Origin: Helopsaltes ochotensis
Lineage: Eukaryota; Chordata; Aves; Passeriformes; Locustellidae
Direction of reading: 5' to 3'
DNA: 64,000 nucleotides
Assembly: GCA_013400155.1 (NCBI GenBank)
Contig: VXBM01000284.1
Location: 716,973 to 780,972 of the forward strand
Shown: piece after piece, positions 45,114 through 60,100 of the stretch
How the letters are laid out: the number at the start of each line of letters is the position of its first letter
Numbering within the stretch: position 1 is the stretch's first letter
Translations under genes and position numbers: made by a program
The notes under the pieces: generated by a model
What the model was told of the DNA's origin: nothing
The model's database searches: none
The model's input: the letters and a program-made list of their open reading frames with translations, nothing else

Positions 45114-48100
45114 CTGAAAAGAAAAATAAATTCAAATCCCATAAATACAATTAAAATATCTGAAAATATATGTGTTGCTTCATATTTTAGACATTATAAG
45201 TAGTGGCCCTTTAATAAACTAAGGCAGATTATTTATTTGTATATATTCATAATGAAATATTTTGTGGTTCTATAGTAATATCTTATGGCCCAGTAGTGAA
45301 CATTTCTCTTTCTGAAATATAAGTTATGTTTTAAAACCAGAGTAACTTTTTTTATCCATTCAAGATAAAATTTATTTATTTCTTTATTTCAGGTGAGAAC
45401 ATTTGTACTTGCACTTGAAAATTAAATAAGGCAGTGCTTAGATAGCAACATTGCAAGGTGAAGACTGTAGGGGCATTCCTTGATAAGAATCAGAGTCATT
45501 ATTTTAAGGTAATTGTGGCAGCAAGTATTTTGCAGCATTTCAGTCAGCACTTGCATGCAGTGGTGACATTTTCCCAAATTCCTAGTTGTTAGTAGTAGTT
45601 TGGATGATGGAATAAATAACCAGAATATTTAATTGAAAAAATCTTTGGTTATTGCTATAATTATAATAGCAATTATTTGAATAATTGCTATTAAATAAAC
45701 AGCTTAAGAGGCCTTTTTTGTTTCAGTGAATGAAAAACAATGATTCAACTAACAACATTCTATCTTTACCTCATTTTCCCTGTTTCATATTCTTTCATAT
45801 TCTTTATTTTTTTTTTGAAGAAGAAAGTTGAGTCCTCAACACAACAGACTCACTGAAAGTTGAGTTCTCACTACAACTGATTCACTTCTATATATGTTGC
45901 AAGAGCTAAAGAAAATATCTCATGGCTTTAATGTATGTTTGTGTAGCTTACCTGTTCTGACCTAACCCCCCACCCACTGAAGCTAATCAAGTTGATGGCA
46001 TTTTTTGACTATGACATCCAGACTCATGGCATCAAACCAGAGAAGTGCTCCATCAGGATCTTGGCCTGATGTAATTCTGGTAACAGAAATTCATGGATGC
46101 TGAGGAGCATCACTAGATTCAGATTGTCTGAATAGCACCTCTTGGCTCACAGTGAGTGAGAGGAGTCGATAAAGGGATTTCCAGCTTGAAACCCATTTTA
46201 CATTCTAAAGCTAAAGCTCACATAAACGTGTCTGCTTGAAGACAGAATCTGGGCAGTCATACACAAAATATAATGGACTGCAAAATTCCTTTTGACTTTA
46301 GAATTTCCTGACATATTTCATCTATAAAGCAATACCTTAAAGAGAGCAATTAATTTGCTCTGTTTCGTGTGCTCTTAAGACTTCCAAAAATAAGAGCAAT
46401 ACATAACAGCTGAAGCTGCATTTCTGATGCACATATATTGTGTTAAAAATTGACTTGAAAACACCCTGAACAAAAGAACACTAGGCAACAATGACTGCAG
46501 ATCACTACTTACATAAATCAATAACCTGGAGCTAAAAGACTTAGTTAATAAACCATTACTAAGTGCAGGACAAACACAGCTCACAGGATTCTCCTGTGCC
46601 TTACAAAACTAAATACTCTTAATATATGATGTTCAGTGGAGAGATATTTCATAGACTACCATGTTTAGATATGGAATTTGGGGGGACTGGTGTGAAAAAA
46701 CAGTTTTGATGAAACGTCCTAAGGGGGTTTAACTCAGAAGAGAAATTATGTTTCTACTGCTTAAATGAAAACTACAAGGTTACATTGTAAGGGATACTTA
46801 GCTGACATTTATATACGAAAGTAGTGACAAATCTTATGACAAATTTGTAAGTTATAGACAAGGAACCATTCTTCTATTTGATGACATTTAGAAGACCAGA
46901 AACTAATGAGGCCAGAGCATGTGCAAGAGCACAGCACACAATTGTCACAGTATTTATGGTTAGTCTTTAATATGTTTTTCATCCAGGCTAGCTCTTGTCT
47001 GATCTGATGGGATCTGTAGTAGAGCCCATGCATGGCATAGCTCTCAGCAGGCAGCGTGGATGAGGCCACTCAGCTTCTTGAATTTCAGGAGAGAGAATCG
47101 GGGCAAGACAGAGTTCAGGTACATGGAATGAGCTGTACATACCCGATCCCTTCTGGATTAGTGTCCATTTTGTTTAATAGTACAGATGCAATAGTCACAA
47201 TGAGCCAATTTAAACATGGACAAGTGTGACGACTAAATTTGGCCCAACATAATTAGTCACGGGATTCTAAATAATGTAAAAAATAAAGCCCATTGAAATT
47301 TACCTTCTGAAGGCTACACAGCTTAAGATGGGTATCTGCCTCTTCTTTAGTGAGGAGAATAGTGTTCCATGGAGACCACTCATGGTGCTTATCCCACCTG
47401 ACCATAACCAAATCATACAGGTCACTGCAGGCACTGAGAGCTGACTGGCAGTTCCATATGTTCTCAATCAGGTACTGCAGATCTGGAAGCTGAAATGAAA
47501 AAGGAAGGAGCATATTTCATTTTACAAGTCTTGCACCCATGTAAAAATCCAAATAAAGCTTTGGGGAAAAAAAAAAAGTTCTATGCACATGTCATATGAT
47601 CACTTGGTTAAGGAGCATCTTGATATACATATATAGTTTTTGCATAGTTGCTGAAACATCAGATTCTTTGACCTGTCAGCTAGACTCCTTTTAGTGTATA
47701 GCTTGCAAACCACCTTTAAAAGTACACCTATGCTCCAAGAGCTTAAGGGCTGCTTCTTTATGGTGTGGAACACCGCATATCACAGGAAGAAGCTGTAGCT
47801 TTTAGCCCATTTCTCAACCTGTCAACAACATACACAAAATAAAGGACATATAGTCAAAGCCACTGCTTACTATGAGTAACAATGCTCTTTCCAGTACCTG
47901 AACTAAGAAAACAATTTTACTATCGTCCTGATAATCAACCTCAGACTTCCTGAGATCTTCTAGTATAAGTCTGTACTTGAAATATGCTTCTCGTTTCCGA
48001 GCCTCATTATCTAGCTGGTAACATGAGCGACATCTGCCAATGGTGCGGGAATTTGCAGGAATGAGAAACTCAGTAGGTGCTAAGTACTTTTCACAGCTAT

Positions 48101-51100
48101 GACAGAAGTAAAAATTTTTATAAAGTTTCAAGGGATCTTGCGGAACCTAAAAATGAAAAAAAAAAGTTAATTTACTACAGGGTATCTTTGTATTACTTGT
48201 ATGTCACTCTAATACTGTCAGGATACGTCTTCCATATATCCATGCAAGTATTTTGATATGTAAAAGCTGGAAGTATTTTAAAATACCCAATAAAGTGTTC
48301 TTATTTTTCTCTGATAGGATACCAAGACTCACTGTATTTTCTTACTGCATTTGCTAAAATCAGCTATATAAATCAGTCAATTCATTTTTAAGCTATATGA
48401 AGATCCTAAACATTATGTTCCAGTGCTCTTCCTGGTGCTTTTATGTATGCAAATCGTCAGTTATTCTGGAAAGATGACAACACAGAGAAAACAGAAAAAT
48501 TCTCTGCATTTGATTTTTCATGTAGAATCTACCCTTTATGGCAAAGATAAAACCCTAGATTATGGGCATATAAAATATTTTGGCCTAAGAATTCAAAATC
48601 ATCAGACCCACATGTCCAGAAACAACATGGTAAGAAAATAGACTAAACTTGATAGTGACCTTCTCAGCCCCATATTCCTTCATGGGTTCTGGAAAGAATG
48701 TAATGTATTCTGCGCAGAGGGAACAAGTCCGTAACTGGATAGTGTGAGTAGTCTGAAAATCTTCAGCCTCTGCTATGGTAGATCTGCTAATAAGCCTAGT
48801 GTAAAATTAACTTTTAGTTGGTTCTAAATCTAACATCTGCATCTAAATCTGACAGATTCTCTACTCCTGAAATAACAATGACCACTGTACGAGGAATGCT
48901 CTTCTGATAGATGCAAAGCAGACATTGCTACTTTGAGCAGCAACATATGATAATGAATCATATTTTTATTTGTAATCTGTAGTCAGAAAAGAAAAACACT
49001 CACACAAAACTAATTACATCTTTGCACACAGTAGCAACTGGTTCTACAACAGAAGGCTGGAACAGTTTTTGCTTAGGTGCAAGCTCACTAGACATTGACA
49101 TGGGCAATGTTCTTTTCTGGATGCATGGCATGCTGCCTCTTGACGAGTAGAAAAAACACAACTTCCTCTCTCAGTACATTGGTACCACTTTACTATTACA
49201 TTTTACTGATACCACCCCATAAGATCTACCATTTATAACTTTCAGATTTTTTATATCAGACACAAGAGTTCCTGGGCTTTCTCAGTGCTTCCTGCCACTT
49301 GTCAGGTGCTTATAATCATGTCTATGCCCCATGCTTCCTAATAGGACTATATAAATTTATTTGTGTGAAGCCTATGTACTTGCTACATTTTACTTCTTAA
49401 GAAACTCGTCCACCAATTCTACAGCAAAATGTAAAAATAAAGCTTTCAGTGTTTTCCATCCTCTTTCTCTTTAATTCAATGGCCACTATGTCAGGCTGCA
49501 AAATAAGAATAATACCTTAAGTAACCCAGCAACTCCAGGGTTAAACTCTGGAATTTTAATGTACTGAAGGAATAATGTACAAATTCTTTTCCTCAGTCCT
49601 TCCAAGTTGCATTCTTTCACCTCTCTTGACATAAGATCAACTTCCCTGTCAATTAATGCCACTATTTCCTGTGTTAATTTACATTCATGTTCCTGAAAAA
49701 AAAAAAAAAGGAAAAGAAGAATAAACTGCATAACAATAAAGAAGTAAACAAACAAAATCATTCAATGAGACATAAAAGCAAACTATGGATTCTATGCCCA
49801 TTACCATTCATACCTCTGTATGTTCATGTAAGAACATGTTCACAGAAGAATTTGTTAGTGTCTCAGGGAAAAAAATCTCCAATGAAACAACTGCAGAACT
49901 ACAAAAACTAGAATGCTTACAGATTCTGTTTTAATGGGCCTGTATATGTATACAAAAGCTGTAAACTTGGAAGCACTAAAAGATGCTTAGCAGAGGTACT
50001 CAACAAGTGCAAAATTTTGTGTCTTCAAAAGCCCAAAGAAATATTTCCCTAAGAAGATTCCTTTGGCTATGAGATTGGAGGTGTAATATGGATGGCTTTC
50101 AAAAAATGTCACAAGAAAACCCAAAAAATCCACCACACAAAAGGCATGGGGGACTTTGACAGTATGCCTGGAAATTAGTCACTTCAGTATTTCAAATGCT
50201 GAGCAGGAGATTCTCCAGAGAGAGAGAGAGACATAAGAGGTGAATGAGTTCAGTGATTTCTCAGGTAAAAGAGAGTGCTATTTTACAGAAATTCATTTGT
50301 TCACTACAGAAATATTGACTGTATTAAGATGGGCAAGAGTTCATCAACCAGAAATGCTCTCAATGCCATAGTGACTTAAAATCAAATACTGGCACTACTC
50401 AAACAGCAAGATGCTTGTTTGTTTTAATAAGACCAGGAAGCAGCATTCTATTCTAGGCTGATATCAACAGTATCATTCTGAAAGGACCTTGAAACTCATT
50501 CTTTTTGTACATGAATAAATAAATAAAACCAATATGAAAGACTAAAAAAAGCAACAAGCTCTAATTCATCACGAACACTGGCAGCAACAGTGGGGGTGGG
50601 GAGCGAGGGGCAAAGAAAAGAAGAAAAAAATCAGTATTTGCTACCCATAAAACTGGTAATCCAAACCAATAGATAGATAAACTTCTAAACAGATATTTTA
50701 AAGAACTGAGAAAAATTAAATGGCAATCGCTACATACATCTCTGACACAGTTCTCATAAAGTTGATATTAGGCAGTAAATTAAACTTTGGACTACAATTG
50801 TATTATGTATTAATATACAAAGAAGCTTAAAACCATGGGGTTAAAATTCTAACAGAACCTGAAGACAAATATGATAAAGTGAAATATGAATTTAGAGTGT
50901 ACCTGGAATGTAAATTACACTCACACACCAGGTCGTACATGAGGTTCTCTAGCTGCCAGCCCACCATCATGGCACTTGTCTGCCAGCAGCAGCATTGCTT
51001 ATATATCAACATAATTAAGTGACAGCATCTTTGGAAAGTACAGTTCCAAGCTAAACATAAACAGAAAACCAAACCTTACCTTCACTACACGTTTGAGTGT

Positions 51101-54100
51101 TAACAGCACAGCTGTTCTCTCATCTTTTGGGATGTCCTTTGTGCTAATGCTGTGGTAGATTTCAAGTAGTTCTTTGCCACGGAGACTCTTCTGTGTATCC
51201 ATTTCAGTGATTTTTCCATCATATGCTTTCCACCTCCTAGGTTGTGCACACTTCAGAAACAATTTGTAGAACTCTGAGCTATTAAAATCTGACCACCAGC
51301 TGAACAATTGCATTATGTTACATCAAGTTTCATCAGAGCAAATAGGGAGTTAACGTTAATGCTTGACTAATGCAAAAGGCTAATTCTATTATCGATAGTG
51401 ATAATAGAATTATCAAGCCCCTCTTCCACCAAAGCAAGCATTCCATTGCACACTTTATTTAAAGCTGCAGGTCACAACAATTTTGACTTACAGGATATTA
51501 AAAGCAAATCATATTCTCCTACAGGGATATGCTCTACTTCTTTAAAGTGATTTACTGACAGTAGTGTTAGAATACATTTGCTCTGTATTTCACTTTGCAG
51601 TCATAAATCCCTTCATACCATCAGTAAAAATCAATAGGTCTGTTGACTGTGTAAAGATTGCAAATTTAAGACCTTAAAGTCTACTCCAGTAAAAAAATAT
51701 CTCCAGGGAACTGTTCTATTTACCCTAGTTGAAGAGAAGGATAGAAGGAATACACTGTGTTAGAGCTAGGGCAAGGAATGTGTTTACATTTTATCAGATA
51801 CTTCACTGAGCTTCTTGCTTGCAAACTTAACCACATGTCACATGCCTTATGCTTCAATTATCTCTTTGCACATCTTTAATTTTTATAGACAGTAAGAAGT
51901 TACATGATGTCACCTGCCCCATAAGATCTGAAAAGTACAATCATTGTCTTCTTTCCAGAAGACTGATTTTGGTTGCAAGTAAGACTGTTACATATGGAGA
52001 CAGGTATCCAATTCCACTAGAAAAAGAGTTTTCAAAATCCTCTACCCATCATTACTTAACTCCATTTCCTTTTCTTAATGGGGAGAGGTATTTGAAACCT
52101 CTTTTTTTTGTTAATTATTCTCTTTCACTATATTTGTTTTTGTGTTAATTATTCTCTTTCACTATATTTGGAACTTAAGTGTTCACTAACACTCACAAAC
52201 TTCACCTTGCAGTCTCAGTGTGACCTAACAACAGCAACACTTTGGTAGCATTCAAATGACTAGTAGTTTTCTAGACATGACCCCAGCATTGACACAATCA
52301 TTATTTTGATGAAACAGACTTGACATGGTGACAAGTAATAAAAATACCAAGAATATTAGCTAGCTAGAAGAGATATGATTAGTTATTACCACAATGAAAA
52401 CAGACTTTTCCTCACTTTTAAATAAATAAATTTAGGTAAGGAAAAGAAAGACAAAGTAATTTTTAAAAGGATTTAACACCAAATGAATGACATTTAATTA
52501 CATTATCAGTGGGAGTTCTACTCACACTAAAGTAAGTAAAGGAGATACTGTTAACCAGAGGTCACATTTCAAAGCCAAAACTAAGAAATGCAATAGAAAA
52601 ACCAGACATTAGCTAAAAAAACCCCTCAAAACAAGCAACTCCTAATTACCTGGTGAAATCTTTGAATTTCTCCAAAACTAGAGCTAGGCAATTTTTTCTG
52701 TCATAATAGGCAGTATTCTACTGTATCTTCATTTTGTTTCAGTATCTTTGTACAATACTAGAAATACTTAAAAAAAAAACCCAAAACAAAACAAAAAAAT
52801 CCCCCAAACTTTGCAAACAATAAAATACAGATTGACTTGGAAGGCCTATCATGCTGTCAATTGTTTGTATGTTAGACAGGGACAAATCACTGTTTTCCAT
52901 GTAGTGGTTAATTCAGTACCTACATTTGATCCTCTCCAAGCAAATCACTTACAATAACAGAGAAAGGTCATTTGCTTATGCAAGAAAGAACCAATGGCGA
53001 GAGCAGACCCTAGGAAATAGTCAGTAAAATTAGATTCTTCTCAAAATTTGCAAAACCAGTATGTGCAAGCAGTCTTGGTATCCCATTCTGCAAATGACCC
53101 TTAATACAGATCAATTGTGTTAATATAATTAATTATTTGAAAATATATCTGTAACTTTTGTATATTTTCTTACTGCCTTATCATAGCTGGGTATTACATA
53201 AAAACATTTTAAAATGTAAAAAAAAATATGCAGCTTTTTACAGAAAAAAGAAAGAATCAAAAGTTCTCTGAATTCAGGACTATTTTTCTGTACTCCAGAC
53301 TGACATGGAAAAAACTAAGATTTTGAGATCTTCTGCCAGCTTTGTCTTGTCTTTCAGTCTGCTGGCAGCGCTGTGGAATTTGCAATAAGCCTGTTATCTG
53401 TATTACTTCAGAAAGGCTACTACAACTACACTCTGCTGCCAGTGCATGAAAGCAGAAAAAGCGCCGGAGGTGAGAAACACACCAACACAGACAGAGAGAA
53501 AGAGGTAACTATAACAAAAAAATCCATAGGATGTCTGCAGAAATAGTACAAAGCATGAAAGGTATGAACTGAGTGACAGCTAATAATTACACAAATTTCT
53601 TTAAGTAAGTATGACTGCTGTATATAATCTTAATTAAATACTTCCTCTCCAAGGTACAAATGATGAAGAAGAATGAGCTCAGCATAAAGAAGAAGCCCAC
53701 AGAACATAGTGCACACACAACCAGTATCAACCTTCCTAAGAGCACACATGTCTGTGGAGGTACATGCTTAAAGTCGCAAAGAAGGGAACAAAGGTTTCCA
53801 TGGAGAAGCAAATTTTGTACCACATTGGCTACTGCAGCTTGCAGTCTTCAGCTGTGAAAGATGTTACGCCAGCTTTAACTGGCAAGTGTCCAGATCGACA
53901 TTAGCAGCTCGAAGTTCAAGGAAAAACTAAATAATCCCTAATCAAGCACTCAACAATAAATTTCATACTGTAATTTAAAGTGCTTAAATTGCACTGTTAC
54001 AGTCATAGCAAACCATCCATCTAATTCTGAGATTTATAAAACTTCATTTAATCTTTTTAAAGAATGCAGAATACTTCTTTCCCTCTGAGTTAGAGCTATC

Positions 54101-57100
54101 AATGTCAACAGTTTAGAACAACACTCAAACTCCTACAGTGACATGATAAAAAAATAAAAAGCTGCACTAGTTCAGAAGCTCAATAGATTTTTAAACTAAA
54201 ATGATTACAGTCCCTTTCATGAAAAAAAAAATTTATACATTTTAAATAAGAATAAATAAATTATTAGTAACTGCTTCAGGAAAATGGCCACTGTTTGGAA
54301 AGACAAAAATCTGTTGTCTCTGATGTGTCTTCTGACTCTCCAAACATCAACTGTCACTGAGAGTTCTTGTGCTGAAGAACATTTTGCTTCTGATTCTAGA
54401 TGTAAGAAAACTGTACAGCTTGTCAGAATATGTGCTGGAAGTAATCAGTACAGGGAGTACACTGGAAATCAGTCCTTATGGGAAAAGTAACAACAAAGTC
54501 AGTTAAGAGAGAAATACTTTTGCTTTGACTGTTCCAGGCTTCTTTTTCTTAGAGGCAACAGAAAAGATTGTAAGTAGTAGCAGCAAACATTAAACATAGA
54601 AATGATTCAAGGCTCTGAAAATATTCCTAATTATTTGGTTTTCTGGGGTTTTTTTCCATTCTTAAAAGCAGTAAGACAGAAAACAGTCATACCACAGCAA
54701 TAAATGTGGTAACAGTTCCACCAAAATTTCAGATAAGCAATTTGCTCATAATGAGAAATGCAATACATTTTATCAAATCTCATTTAGAGTACAGTTCCCA
54801 TGCATCTGTAATAAAAAGAATTTTAAAAGTCTCCTTTGGACAGTACTGTCATTTTTACTTTTGAGCACTAAATAGTCAAAATTTAAAAAAAATGATAATA
54901 ATAAAAAAATAGCTAAAACCATTTCTGTTGCACTATTTCTTTTCATAATCATGTCACATATTTTGTAAATAAACTATTGCTTTTTTCCAATGGCTGGATG
55001 TTGACCTAAAAGGAAAAGGTTTTTTATATTTTACATTAAGATAACCATTGAATTTAATGCCATTTTAAATCATCTTTGTAAATGAAGGAATATTTTTTTA
55101 TAGAGACTGAAGAACACTTACCTTAAATATCATCCCCAAGATTATACCAAATGAAATGTCAAGTTCTAATGGAACTAGAGTTAGTGATTTAATAACTGAG
55201 TTTAACATCAAACTCTTGTTTTCATAGGAAAACAGAGTAAATACTTTGTTTAAAGACAGACATATGATGACCAGAGGCCTATGCTCACTTGGGAAATTAA
55301 TGACAAATTTACTTCCTGAAGGATATTTGTATTATTATGATTTATTATATTTATTATATTTATTGTTTATATTTTTATAGTTAACAGCCTTAATGATGCA
55401 CTGTTCAATCTTCAATCGGTCTGACAGCTATGAAATCCTCAGCTTAGAAAAAAGATTTGCTGAAGTGTATTGACATGAACATACAACCATATAATTTGGA
55501 TATTTATAACATTAGCATTCACATGATTAACTCTTAAAAACTACATAAGTTACTTTTTGTACTTTGCAGGTGTATTTTATGTTCTGGTACTTTGGTATTC
55601 TATATGATCAGCCTAAATACTGACCTTATCCAGAAGGTGCAGTACTGCTTTTTGTTGATTCTCCACATTGGCATGCAGTTTGTGCATCCCAATGCAAGCA
55701 ATGAGCTGTGTCTCCTCTTCCAGAAGTGCACAAAGTGCTGCCTTTCTTTCAGCTCCAGTAAGAGTTCTGTTAATTCGCTCAGTCTCCTCCTGCATCCATA
55801 CTGAAGACACAAATATTTGCGGTATTTTTTACAAGATACTTTCCAGAAAAATTTCTGCTTTCATATTTAATAAACAATGTAATTGACTTTTCTTTCAATA
55901 TTCACTGAAAGCCAGTTTCCATTTTAGGGAATTGATGGTTATGGCTATTTTCAATACATGCAAGATGGCCTAGAAATGAATGTAAATTATACAGATGTTC
56001 TGTAAGAGTATGTGTGTGTGTGCATCGATTCAAATTTGTACTCCAAACTCAAGGATGACTAGGAGAAAAAGAAGCTCTATGTGTCAAAAAGAATTTAGCT
56101 CCTGTGGAAATATATGACGAAATGGCTGCATCTTACTGTGGTACCACTAGTACTCAGTGCTGAGAATATTACTGCTTCTCCCTGCATAAATGAGCAAAAT
56201 CTAAAGAAGCTTGAAGTCCTCCAAAACCGAGATAAAACTTGACTGACAGTCACATTTAGCACTCCAGGTCTTACACTGGATATTGCAGTGGTATCACATT
56301 TGCCATCCAAGGCAGATGAATATACATTCATATGTATATGTGTGACAGTCATTGCTTTACTCTCCCTTTCCTTTTCTACAACATAACTCTCCAAGTGGGT
56401 GAAAGTGGCCACAGAAGAAGCCACAGCAGGACATGGATCAGTACGTGCTGTGTAAGAATCTGACCCCTGACATTTATGCTGCTGATATACAGCTTTAGAG
56501 AAATCTGCTTGTAAAATCAAACTGTGTTTACTGCCTTTGCATATCCTGTAACAATTCCTGGTTCTCTGAAGAGTCAGATCCAGTTCAAATAGCTCTGGAG
56601 TTTTGTAGAGAATTTTATAAGATCCAAAACTTCAACATTCCTGAATAATACCTCCAAGTGTTATTATCATCCCAGAACAGTTACGCAAAAGCAAAACCCA
56701 GTTAAAAAAAAATTCAATATGTGATGCAGTGAAAAACCTGTAACATTCTGGATCAGGTAAGATTAGAGGCAGGAGGAGGGAAAGGAGGAAAGCTTATTTT
56801 CTGCCTGTGGCTTCTTATCTACAATACCTTATGTTTTCCATTTTTAAGTATTTCAATTCACTTCCTTAAGCTTCTTCAAACTGTAATATGACAGCTGTCT
56901 GACAAATTCTGAGAATCCTAAGATATATTTTAAATAAAGCCGATTCAGCAAACAACAGCATTATATAGAATTTACATAAAGCTTTATTTTGCCTGAAGGG
57001 GGAAGCAACTTCTAAGGTGGAGCTAATAAATACAGTGAACAATTTTATACTTTCAGAAATTAGAAGGTCACTCACCATGGATACTTATCTTTTGATTCTC

Positions 57101-60100
57101 CATTTATATGCAACCAAGTTAAAACACTTCTCTTAGATTATCTGTTCTATAGGCAAAGATTTTACTCATTACAATTTTTATTCCAGTGTTTATACAGTAA
57201 AATAGTCTCTACTTTTCAAATAAATAATAAATGCCTATGGAGACATGCTGAATATATAGGTAGATCTCACTTTCACTATATAGTCAAGAGGCAAGTTTTG
57301 TACCACCAGGAAGGAATTGCTTGTACTGGGTGACCCTGTAATAGTAACCCTGTTGTGATTGCAGCAATAACCTTCACAGATCCCTGGAGGACAATAGTCT
57401 CATTCTATTACTGTCACAATGATTTAGCTTGTATTAACTGTTGGCACTATAAGAATGCAAAATTGTTTCAGATGCAGGTAGGAAAAAACCCACAACTTTC
57501 TATAATCATTAGGCTCTATTAAAATGAAGAGCATGACTGCAAATCTCCATGTAGAAAAGCAACTAGTCAACACCAGTTAACAAAAACTGAAGAGTGAGAT
57601 TGATACTACACCATTATTTTTAACAAAATATTGAAAAAACATTTCAAATACTGGAATTTGTTCTGTTCTGAAGTGGTACATGTTTTTTTCAGGTTGTCTA
57701 GATGAGAAATTCCTGAACATGCTTGACAGAAAGTCTTATTATTTGTGAATCCAAAGTCATTAAATTAAGCAAGAGGCATTTGCATAACTGTAAGTTTTAA
57801 ATCTAAAAATGTCATGAAGATCAGCACTCTTCCACATCTTTAACTGAACTTGGTTGTTTCTACTGCAAGTAAGACTTTTTGCACTTAAAAAGAAGTGGAT
57901 CATACACCTGATAGCACACTAGTCTGGAAGCACCTTCTTGAAGAAAATATTACAGAAAATCAGATGTCAAATAGTAAAACTTCTCATAAGTGGCATGGAA
58001 AAATGTACTATTTGAGTACCATGGCTTTTGATTACTTAGTGATATACACCTTTAAAAGGGCTTGACTTGAGAAGTGAAAAGCAAACTATCTACAAAGAAA
58101 AAGGGGGGGGTAGACAACCCCAAACAAACCACAGATCTCATGAAGATACCGTTCCAACAACTGCAAAGTTCAAGACAAGCAATAATTTTTACATTTGTCA
58201 CGAACAGTGATATTTATAAATCATTTATTAATTCAGACAAAGCAATTTGTTCGATGCCACACAAAGTATGACAGCATTAAAGGATTAGTACATAACTGGG
58301 AATTCTTGAATCGTGATCCTAAGCTCTATGAATAACCATGCCACCAAATTTATGCTCAGTTTACCACTGAAGAAAGAGTAGAGATGGTTTAAAGCAGGGC
58401 AGGTGGCTTTGCAATGAAGTAGGTAATCCATTAGATCAGTTCTGCTACAGGGACAACAATATCCAAACTGTCAAAGAGCAAGACCATAAAGCACTGTCGC
58501 CTTGATAACATAAGAGTTGCTACAAATCACAGTACAAACCTCTGGCTTCAAAAGAAACATTGTAAAATACCAAAACTTATCTTGCTGTTTCGTTATATGC
58601 TGGTACAAACACACAGCTTTTGACTCTTTCTATTTTTCCAAAAGGACATACTCTAAGTTTTTTGTTCAATTTGCACCATTAGACTCTTGTAAGGTTTTAT
58701 GTCAATTATCTGCAGTATTCACATTATTTTTCTGGAAAAGTTTAGACATGCTTGCCTGTATTAGACATCATCTCCTCCAAGAACAGGAAGTATTTGACTT
58801 TCAAAATGTCCTTTAGAACTCCTAAGAGGTTTTTAAAAACTTGACAACGGGGTTTTGTGAAACACAGAATGAACTAGAAAAGGGAAAAAGCACCAGTACA
58901 GGAAAACTAAGACCAAAGGAATAACTTGTCATATGTTGTAAAATTCTGTAAAAAATTTAATCCATTATTAAAAAGTCTATAGCAAATGATGAATTATGGA
59001 TCTTAATATTAATTTCTTCACAGAATTGTTTTCAGCATCTGAAATGCAGAGTGAAAGATAAAAGTAACTCTGATCTAAAAAAACCCCTTTTTGTTCTTCT
59101 AGCTGGCCTTAACTTTAGACATAAATAAAAAAGAATGTCAATAAAACTGCCAAATAGGACTTTCCTACAAGTCAGTTATATCCAAAAAAGATGTACTGGT
59201 TCATTTTTAGTCATAGCAGCTGATGAGGCAGTGGATGTTGGTAACACAGGAATGTTTAGTTACTGCTGAACAGTGCTTACTGTTACCTTACTTACAGAGC
59301 ATCAAGGCCTTCTTTCTGTTCTTAGCAACACATGAAGGTAAAATAATTTTAAAATGAAACAAATTCCACTGTAAAGTGGAAAAAAATCTTGGAAGTATCT
59401 GTAAAAACATGTAAAAACCCTAAGTTTGTTTTTAAAAAAAATGTACTATTTTGTTGCTTTAAAGATATCTCTTTAAGAAAACTTACATTCCAAGTCATGG
59501 AACAGTAGCTCAAAGTCTTCTTTTGTTTTAGGGTTCAGTTTTTTCTCATACTCCCTTCTCAATTTATCTTCTTTCTCCTTTTTTTTCCGTAATTCTTCTT
59601 GTGCCTCCAATGCCAACCTTAACCTCTTTTGCTCCTTCAGATTTTGTACTAAATTTATAGCATACCAACGACGGAAATATTTCTGTAATACTATCACCTA
59701 TATATGATACAATACCAAAGAACTGTGAATTTAAAACAAAACAACATAGCATTTCATAGCACAGTATTTTTTTCTTAACCATTCTTTTCTCCAGATCCCT
59801 AACTACATTTTCTAAGATTTTTCTTGTGCTGAAACTAATTTAAATGTTACAAAATCAGTCACGTACTATTAGCTTAAGCACTAGTATAATTACTCAGTTA
59901 GGTAACTGCAGTAATTTAACCAGTGAGTACAGTGGATAAAATAGGTTCAAATAATCAAATCAAAATATAAACTACATTTAAATACCTATTTTTCTTTTCC
60001 AAATCTCCCCTTAAAAATGTCTTTACCATGTACTTTTTTTTTTCTTTTCCTTATCTTACTACTAATTTACAGAGTGGGAATGTAGACACATTTGTAAATT

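Noticed and set aside
56095..56520. 141-codon minus-strand frame within IQUB intron 5
   Set aside because: Same strand as the gene, but it does not match IQUB, the flanking exons already join in phase, and composition looks noncoding.
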